From Schistosoma haematobium (taxonomy: Eukaryota; Platyhelminthes; Trematoda; Strigeidida; Schistosomatidae), in NCBI RefSeq assembly GCF_000699445.3, contig NC_067196.1, positions 82,760,364 to 82,824,363 of the forward strand: a stretch of DNA of 64,000 nucleotides, written 5' to 3'. Both the position numbers and the translations under genes were made by a program. Of the stretch, positions 57,170-64,000 are shown piece by piece; position 1 is the first letter of the stretch; each line of letters starts with the position of its first letter. Under the pieces are notes generated by a model. It had not been told where the DNA came from. It saw nothing but the letters and a program-made list of their open reading frames with translations, and did not search any database.

Positions 57170-58045
57170 ACTATGCTAACAACAACCACTCATGATAAGC
57201 CTATATCGTCCCCGCCATGCTCCCAACAGATATGTCTTTTTGCGAGGTTTTTAAATCCTCTTATTCCACATCAACTTTCACATTAACGTTGCTTACGCAT
57301 AGGTTTCATTATATCATCTCTAGGCCAGTCGTATTTAACAAGTATCTGAACTGCGTACTGCATTTCGCACCAAACCTATCATGGTTCTTACGGCTAATGA
57401 GACTCAACTCCGGTTCGTAACTCGACATTAAGCAAGCACGCTTTAAGAACGGAAGGTTCGGCACCCAACGTGGTTTGTATTTCTCGAACTTTTGATGTAT
57501 CCCTATGTGGCAAAAGAACCATTTTTTGTCAAAAGAATCTTTCCTGAGCCTAACGTTCAGTAGATTACTTTTCTTCATGACTTTAATCCCAACTACTAGC
57601 TAACTATGGATTTACCTCAGCTTATAATGCGCGCTCCACAGTTTTCCACACCAAGGTTATCTTTAGTAGATCCTAACATTTTATACCACTGGCTTTTATC
57701 CATTTCAGGTACATTTATTTCACGGTCGTGAACCACTGAAAGGATTAATACAAACACCTATATTTAATAATGTAAGCCATCTGGAAGCAGTTGTAGCGTA
57801 AATAAAGCCCCAAAACAAATGGTTTTGACATTTAATACTGACCTCATCAGTTTTACCGGACTCACTCAACTGAAGGTACTCGGTCAAACATTCTCACCAG
57901 ACGACGCGTGGGTAAATCCTGCTACTCATCCCTTGCAACTGTTAGCCGGAATAGATCAAACGTTTCTCGACATATCGATAGCCTACCAAATATATTTTAG
58001 AGCTCCTTCAATTCTGACTTCTGATATGAATGGGTTGACATACCA
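57170..58045 (+). other. Coding-like stretch, unidentified
   Basis: Compositionally richer in G+C than its surroundings. Open blocks on the plus strand are 57217-57420, 57606-57709 and 57819-58045. One possible model joins 57606-57710 to 57745-57804 through a 34-bp GT-AG intron (57711-57744), ending in a TAA that overlaps AATAAA at 57803-57808. The block 57819-58045 (FTGLTQLKVLGQTFSPDD) stays open up to the border with CR1 sequence. I do not recognise any domain. It may be a small gene, a relic of one, or the target of the CR1 insertion. Confidence 0.3.
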
Positions 58046-58900
58046 CCGCCACCTTAACTACTCTTTTCATCACCCTAGACACCTTTTAAGTTATTTTTAT
58101 GGGCCAGTAATTTTCAATATTTGCTTCAGGACCTGTTTTAATTTTGGGAATGATATGTTTATTATTCCCGGCAGTAAGATAACACGCTGAAGAGAGTGAT
58201 ATCACAAGTAGTTTGAGAAGAAAAACACACTTATCACCACCTCCACATTTAAGCGTTCTTCCCGGAATACTATCTGTTTCATCCGTATCGGGGTATTTCA
58301 ATGTATTAATTTTGTACATTGAAGTCTACATTAGTAATTTCACAGGGAGGTACTGGGATTGGTTCTGAATCATTTAGCGGTTTTTCGTTAGTTAATGAGA
58401 AACAAAATTGTTCACTAAATAGTTCCGTAACAAGTTTAGGATCTTCGTATATTTGTTTGTCTTTAATAAATATGTTCCACCTCGATTAGAACGTTTAACT
58501 TTTTTTGAACGAGTATGGTGAGTGCTGAGGAGTTATTATTAAGTTCGACAGCATGTTTTTCCTGTGCAACTGTTTTGTGTGTACGTATCGCCTCTATTCG
58601 GACCAATATTCCTGTCATCGTTACTAAGGAGCGAAAGTCATTTAAGTTGTGGAATCGAGTACAATGTCTTTAAAGACGTCTTCCTGTACCGACCGGTATA
58701 TACAGATCTTTAGAGAACATAGGTCTCCAGTATTCTGAAATTGTGATTTTGTTGATGATATTTCTGATGTTGTAATAGAATATATTGGTTAGTGTGTCTG
58801 TATTGTATGAAGTAAATAATAATAATAATGGTAATTTATTCTCAAATAACAGTTTGTTACATGAGGCATGCCAGTTTACAGGCAAGATCAAGTTTTTACA
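58045..58900 (-). pseudogene. CR1-clade non-LTR retrotransposon, truncated and decayed copy
   Basis: On the minus strand: NIINKITISEYWRPMFSKDL, YIPVGTGRRL (58740-58670), GGGDKCVFLLKLLVISLSSA, and IIPKIKTGPEANIENYW (58180-58090). It parallels 63330-62610 of the larger copy with indels and stops, and the match ends abruptly near 58045 before the RT core. A short (AAT)n lies at 58817-58829. Confidence 0.85.
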
Positions 58901-58904
58901 AATG

Positions 58905-60155
58905 ATACAATACCCACTGTAGTAAATTACTAAGCTGGGTTGATAATTTAAAAGATATGAATGTGGATGGTTTTAGTCAGTATATCCGTTGGGGCGCTTC
59001 ATGAAAGTCACGTTGCGAATGTGCAACTGATGGTCAAGGATAGGTCCATTGAAGATATTAGCTTCTAGAAATCGCAACCTTATGTCCCTTTGGAATATCC
59101 AAGGCCTTAAGGATGGTGCAGGATGAAGTCACTCGTTCCATATCTCAAGGGGGCTGAAAGAGGGAGCAAGTCGAAGAAAGGACGAGAGGCAGAGTAGCCA
59201 ATATTCATGAAGGAATGTTTAAGGTATGATTACTCAGTCTAATTTTCCTTTATTAAGGTATTTGTTAAGCAAGAGTATTTTAATAGGTTAAAGAAAATAA
59301 GTGTAAACAAAGTATGTAGCGGACATACAACTAACAAATGGAGGGGATTCAGAAAGGAGCTGAAAATATGAGGTTATGTGTGGTCATAAAATATGGTGCT
59401 AAAAAGTTATTTTGATATACAATTGACTATCTTCCTTTTTTATCGAAGCTGTTGGAGCCCTTTTCATCTTTTTTTGTATTATTATTTTTTTAGGTATCAT
59501 AGGGTCTTGAGTAGGCTTCGTATATTATCGAATTGTCTAGTTTGCCTGTAATAGGATTACTGGGTGGGAAGTGAAACTGATTCAACGTTCGTAACACGAT
59601 TTAACGAGGTATTTTGCATGATAAATCAGCATTAATACTTTAAGTTCGTAACATCCCACTAAGCCATAAGGAGCCGTAATTAAACAAAATGTTCTGCCCT
59701 ACAGACATGGGTGGATTGAAGTTGTCTCCCCACCGTCATGTTTGCTGGTCAGTAACGCCACCCTCCCTCCCTTTGTGATGTTAGGCTCTCTTACGTTTGT
59801 GGTAAGTATGAATACTGCTTTAATCAAAGCCCATAGTTGGAATACACTGTCTCTACTAGGTCCATGTTACAGGCAAATCAGATAGTTAAAAAGTTTGTTT
59901 TATGGGTTAGATGTCCACATAGTATATCACACTGCTGTAAGGATAACTAATGGTTTAAAGAAGTAAGGACTAATAGCAAATCAAAGGGTGTGAGAGGGTA
60001 TAAAATTGTAGAGAAAAAGATTTTACGGTAGGAAAACTTTGTGGCCAGATTTTGAGCTTTGTATGATCGGCCTTAGTAGAGCAGCATTCATAAGATTAGT
60101 GAGTTATCTGTCTACTTGCAATAGAAAAAAAGCATGACTTTTAGGAAGAATAATG
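58905..60155. other. No gene recognised
   Basis: Between the two CR1-like copies. A segment 59000-59220 is slightly richer in G+C but has no recognised motif. Confidence 0.45.
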
Positions 60156-60314
60156 TACATTTAGCCTGTAGAGATTTGGGAACTCAGAGCTAGGGTTAGG
60201 AGCATAAGGCCATGATTAATTAACAATGAATAATAGGAAAGGATAAGCCATATATTCTGTGATTTGGTGATATTCATATTAATAACAGTCGGGCTAGTTA
60301 TATTCTTGTTCTGT

Positions 60315-60789
60315 CTAGATACTAGGCGATCCGTAATAAAGTGCCTCATTGGTGGACGGGAGTTCAAGGAAATGTTGAAGCTCTTTGAAGTCTAGAAATA
60401 GGGTTATTGGCTTTTTGAATCTGGTAACTGTGTCACAGTTACGGATAGGCATTGGCAGCCTGTTCCACAATAAACTATGCCGCACTGTAAAAAACTTGCG
60501 ACGAATTTGTTTTTGGTGTTTTACGGTAAGTAGTGTATATACGTTGTTTCTAAGTCTATAGGCTGGGTCGTGAGTCATAGTCGGACAGGAGCCCATATAT
60601 CGCTTTGTAGAGAAACATTAAATTGTTCTTTAGCCTACGGTGCCATAAAGGTTCTAAAGAGAGGTGCTTACATCTATCTGTGTAATCGAGATTCAAGTTA
60701 CATCCTAGCAGATGGCGTGTGAAACGTCTTTGACCTTGGTTACGTACCTGGTTATAAAAGGCGGTCGTCATAGGCCCAAGGTCATACAT
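60315..60789 (-). pseudogene. CR1 C-terminal part
   Basis: Minus strand: QRRFTRHLLGCNLNLDYTDR, HLSLEPLWHRRLKNNLMFLY (60735-60590), then LRNNVYTLLTVKHQ and FFTVRHSLLWNRLPMPIRNC, FKKPITLFLDF in a second frame (60560-60380). The frame changes near 60585. The pattern is the typical CR1 end, where RRF and LWN..P are conserved. Confidence 0.88.
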
Positions 60790-61755
60790 TTAATCGGGTT
60801 TGACAATGAGTCCAACTTTTAGCAAGTTTACACTTTTACATATATGCATCATAAAAAAGTTTTTTTGTTTTCATACCTTTTCGTACACAAGAGGGCTACA
60901 CTATGTCTATTTCCTTCCAGAATACCAATCCTTTCTGGAGGCCAATCACTTACGTGGAACCGAACAATTATCAATTATATTTATGTATTTCCATTTTGTA
61001 TCTTATTATTTTTATGCAGGCAGTGGAGCAGTTCTTCAGGTTTGATTGGTTTTCACCATTACCTTTGAAGTAGATTCTTCTTTACTTTTTACTTGAGGGC
61101 GACTCAAGAGGCAGGTGAGTAAACACCTGATAGCCGGTCTGAGCATGGAAAAATCGTACCTCACCAACATGGTGTTGGGTAGCCCGCTCGCGGCACTTCC
61201 TCAGATATTCTTATTCCACATTCTCACACTCTTTCTCTTGAAAGCACGCAGTAAACCGTCAGCGATAGTTGCAGAAGAGATCACATGCTACAAAATAAGA
61301 TGACAAGCTAGTAAATGAAGAGACATCCATGGACTATCGTTGACAGCTGACAGCGTTAGTCGTCACTGATTATAAGTCAAATAGTGAGCGAGTTGATAAT
61401 TTTCCCTTGGGATGAGAAATAGAACTAAGGTGTTTTCGATAAATAGGTTAATCGAACCGACGTTCCTATGGAAGTCGATACTAGGGGGAAGCTAATGTAA
61501 CAGCTTAGGTTGGTTGGTTAAGAGTCGACCCCAAACAACCAAGCATATGCCAAAACAGTATTGTTCAAGTATTCATTCACTTCCTTATTTTTTATAAGCG
61601 TTATATTCCCTATTATCTTGTATTGAATGTTGAGAGCCTTTGTTTGTCTGAACAGATAATCCCACGCTCCACTGTGACTGCACAAAGATCGAAATAAAGA
61701 CCTATTCACTACTTGTCTGGTTTCTTCTGTCAATAGCACGAGGGTTACCTATAGG
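60790..61755. other. Insertion of unknown origin inside the CR1 element
   Basis: CR1 similarity breaks at about 60745 (before QRRF) and resumes at about 61757 (ending KIRVEDV), which are adjacent residues in this family. The intervening kilobase has a 73-codon minus-strand frame (61739-61518) and no recognised domain. A clear target duplication was not found. Confidence 0.6.
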
Positions 61756-61756
61756 C

Positions 61757-63385
61757 ACGAAACATCTTCTACTCTTATCTTGTCTGCGATATTCATATTA
61801 GAGAAGACAAAAGAGCAGTATTCAAGGGAGGGCCGTACACATTTTGTAGAGAGTAAGCTTAGCCTCTGTTGTGAAAAAAATTCTCATTATGAAACCAATT
61901 AGCTGTCTAGATTTGGAAATAATAGAGGAGGGATTTTCTTCGAAGTTCAAGCTTCCTGTGTAATTAATTCCTAAATCGTGTACTGATTCGAGTGTTTGGA
62001 CTCTACATTCATTTAAGTGAAGTTGCGGTTTATAGGGATGGTTTCCAAAGTGCATGATCCCGCACTTGTTGAGGTTAAATGGTAATTGCCATTTTTCACT
62101 CCATATAGTTAAGTTATTGAGGTCCTTTTGGATCTGGGATACACTTTCGCTTTGGTGTCTCAGGCTTATAGCTGTATACTATTTTGAGATCATCAGCATA
62201 TAAGTATGGTTTCCCAAATTCTATGGTGTTACATATATCATTTATATACATAAGAAACAAAAGTGGACCTAATACGCTTCCCTGGATGACTCCACTGGTG
62301 ATTGGTCTAGGGGACGAGAGACAGTCGTTGTACTTTACCATTAGTTTACGCTCTGTTAAGAACGAAGCAAACCATGAGTACAGTGGGTTGTTTATTCCGA
62401 AGGACTTTAGTTTGACGAGTAGGCTTTTGTGTGGGACCTTACCAAAGGCTTTCTTAAAGTCTACGAATAGGACTGATACAAGGAGTCCGCTGTCTCGTTT
62501 TAGAGTTATATCATTCAGGTAGTCTACTAGGCATGTATCGCATGATCTGCACCGAAGAAATCCATGCTGGGAGGTCGAGATGAGATTATTAGTTAGTAGA
62601 TGTTGGACTACAGCCGCCTTAACTACTTTTTCCATCACTCTGGAGACCACTGAAGTTATGTTTATGAGCCAGTAATTTTCAACGTTTGCTTCAGGTCCTG
62701 TTTTTATTTTGGGAATGATATGTGTAGTTTTCCGGGCAGTAGGGTAACACGCTGAAGAGAATGATATCGCGAATAGTTTGAGAAGCAAAACACACATATC
62801 ATCACCTCCATGTTTTAGCATGCTAGATGGAATACCATCTGGTCCATCAGTGTAGGAGTGTTTCAATGTACTGAATGCCTTGGAGATATTTCGAACATTG
62901 AATTCTACATTAGTAATTTCACAGGGAGTTACTGGGATTGGTTCTGAATCATTAAATGGTTTTTCGTTACTTAGTGAGAAACAAAAGTGTTCACTAAATA
63001 ATTCTGTGACAAGTTTGGGATCTTCGTATACTTGTTTGCCTTTAATGAATATACTCCCTCTCGATTTAGAACGTTCAAGTTTACTTTGAAGGAGTATGGT
63101 GAGTGCAGAGGGGTTATTATTAAGTTCAACTGCAAGTTTTTCCTGTGCGACTGCTTTTTGTTTATTTATTGCCTCTGTTCGGACAAGTATTTCTGTCATC
63201 GTTACCAAAGAGGAAAAGTCATTTAAGTTGTGGAATCGAGTACAATGTCTCTGAAGACGTCTTCTTGTACTGACCGGTATATAGAGATCTTTGGAGAACG
63301 TAGGTCTATAGTATTCTGAAGGTGCGATGTTGTTGATGATACTTTGATGTTGTGATAATATATATTTGTTAGTGTGTAGTGGCAT
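61757..63385 (-). pseudogene. CR1 reverse transcriptase, broken by frameshifts
   Basis: Seen in order on the minus strand: EYYRPTFSKDLYIPV (63310), SYTDGPDGIPSSMLKHGGDD (62850), THIIPKIKTGP, QHGFLRCRSCDTCL, VSVLFVDFKKAFGKVPHKSL (62500-62440), TSGVIQGSVLGPLLFLMYIN (62300) and PYLYADDLKIVYSY (62200). The catalytic YADD is intact, whereas the expected F-D-x-V reads F-G-K-V. The frame shifts near 62155 into SVSQIQKDLNNLTIWSEKWQ and again near 61835 into RPSLEYCSFVFSNM. Confidence 0.92.
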
Positions 63386-63387
63386 TG

Positions 63388-63789
63388 GACCATAACCACA
63401 CAATCCTCAAAGCTGAATACGAGATTACTCGGAAAATAGATATTCAATATTTAACGCGGAGAAATACCTGATGATGAAGAAGGCGCGAACAAGGAATTGA
63501 ATGAATTAGAGTTTATCTAATGGCATGGCTCGGCCATGCAGGCGTGATCCCTGCTGAATATTACCCTATATCTTTTATTAATATTAAATATATTGTTCTT
63601 TCTCTAGCCTAAGCTTATTCTTCATCATGTATTGGTAGTTGCTACGATGCAGTGAGTTGGTGTAGACGATGATGTGACTTCCACGTAAGACCTTATAGAT
63701 TAGGCAGTTATATCATAACAAATCTACAATTTTAGGATTAGGTCTATTATTAGAGCAGTACTAATATCATAGTAGACCATAATTCCACA
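63388..63789. mobile_element. About 400-bp insertion inside the CR1 element
   Basis: It separates the end of the endonuclease (..NNADTL) from the RT linker (..LTNIYYHNI), which are contiguous in the copy at 58760-58800 (NTDTLTNIFYYNI). A 15-bp sequence AGTGTGTCGGCATTG at 63790-63804 has an imperfect match at 63371-63387, consistent with an aged target-site duplication. The insert has no coding capacity and I do not recognise its family. Confidence 0.65.
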
Positions 63790-64000
63790 AGTGTGTCGGC
63801 ATTGTTTGAAGTAAAGAAAGTTCTCCAATCAGTGCTTCTTAGGTAGTTGTGGAAGTTATTCCAGTCAACCTTGAGATAGTTCCTACGAAATGTTACAGTT
63901 TTACTCCTACAGGTTGTGGTTTTTACATCAAGGCTGCATATGACAATGTTATGATCACTACCTGGAAACTTTTTTCCAATATACAAAGTATTGGGGATGA
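63790..64000 (-). pseudogene. CR1 endonuclease C-terminal part, cut by the window edge
   Basis: Minus strand: KFPGSDHNIVICSLDVK, TVTFRRNYLKVDWNNFH and STDWRTFFTSNNADTL. SDHN is the catalytic SDHx motif of APE-type endonucleases. The rest of the domain lies beyond the window. Confidence 0.85.

Larger units (their letters stand above)
60160..64000 (-). mobile_element. CR1-clade (SR1-like) non-LTR retrotransposon with two later insertions, running off the window
   Basis: On the minus strand the order is endonuclease end (64000-63790), RT (63385-62160), thumb and connection (62155-61757), and C-terminal part (60789-60315) with a 3' region to about 60160. Two blocks without CR1 similarity interrupt it: 63388-63789 and about 60745-61755. 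SR1 of Schistosoma mansoni is the known CR1-type element of this genus; exact family cannot be settled here. Confidence 0.88.

Overview
The window looks like nuclear DNA of a schistosome-type blood fluke. It is very AT-rich, contains a metazoan gene with 31-34 bp introns near its 5' end, and is crowded with repeat classes characteristic of Schistosoma: RTE-clade and CR1-clade non-LTR retrotransposons, a Penelope-like element (PLE) with a GIY-YIG domain, and several short dispersed elements carrying hammerhead ribozyme (HHR) sequences of the Sm-alpha type. The species cannot be fixed from sequence alone.

Two cellular genes can be supported, both on the minus strand. A two-exon gene for a divergent LC8-type dynein light chain lies at 31682-25091, with a 6.3 kb intron. 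A five-exon NIF3-like gene (NIF3L1) lies at 55804-44997. Its first four exons are packed within 834 bp and separated by introns of 33, 34 and 31 bp, while its last intron is 9.67 kb long and holds four retroelement pieces. The assembled NIF3L1 coding sequence is 1,044 nt, and every junction keeps frame.

Layout. 1-25000: no recognised cellular gene; short HHR-bearing elements (three classes, called S1, S2 and S3 here), three copies of an LTR-like repeat (R), RTE fragments, microsatellites, and one unidentified degenerate coding-like block (5030-6245). 25000-31700: the dynein light chain gene, with a small hairpin, an R copy and retroelement scraps in its intron. 32700-37550: an old non-LTR relic (family C) and a 107-bp-arm palindrome built from a PLE repeat. 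37663-40591: RTE copy A, full length with an 11-bp target-site duplication but multiply broken. 40860-44830: a PLE relic split by a family C element (18-bp duplication in the PLE reading frame) and joined to an inverted PLE 5' part. 44997-55804: NIF3L1, with RTE copy B in its last intron; copy B has a 12-bp duplication and only one visible lesion, a single-base expansion of an A run. 56400-58050: CR1 scrap and an unidentified coding-like stretch. 58050-64000: two CR1-like copies, the larger running off the window end with two later insertions.

Most notable: an HHR with all core residues intact (21938-21986) sits in the loop of a 31-bp inverted repeat. The same arrangement, HHR in the loop of a palindrome, recurs in an unrelated short element (13639-13863). 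A third class is itself a fold-back with an HHR in each arm.
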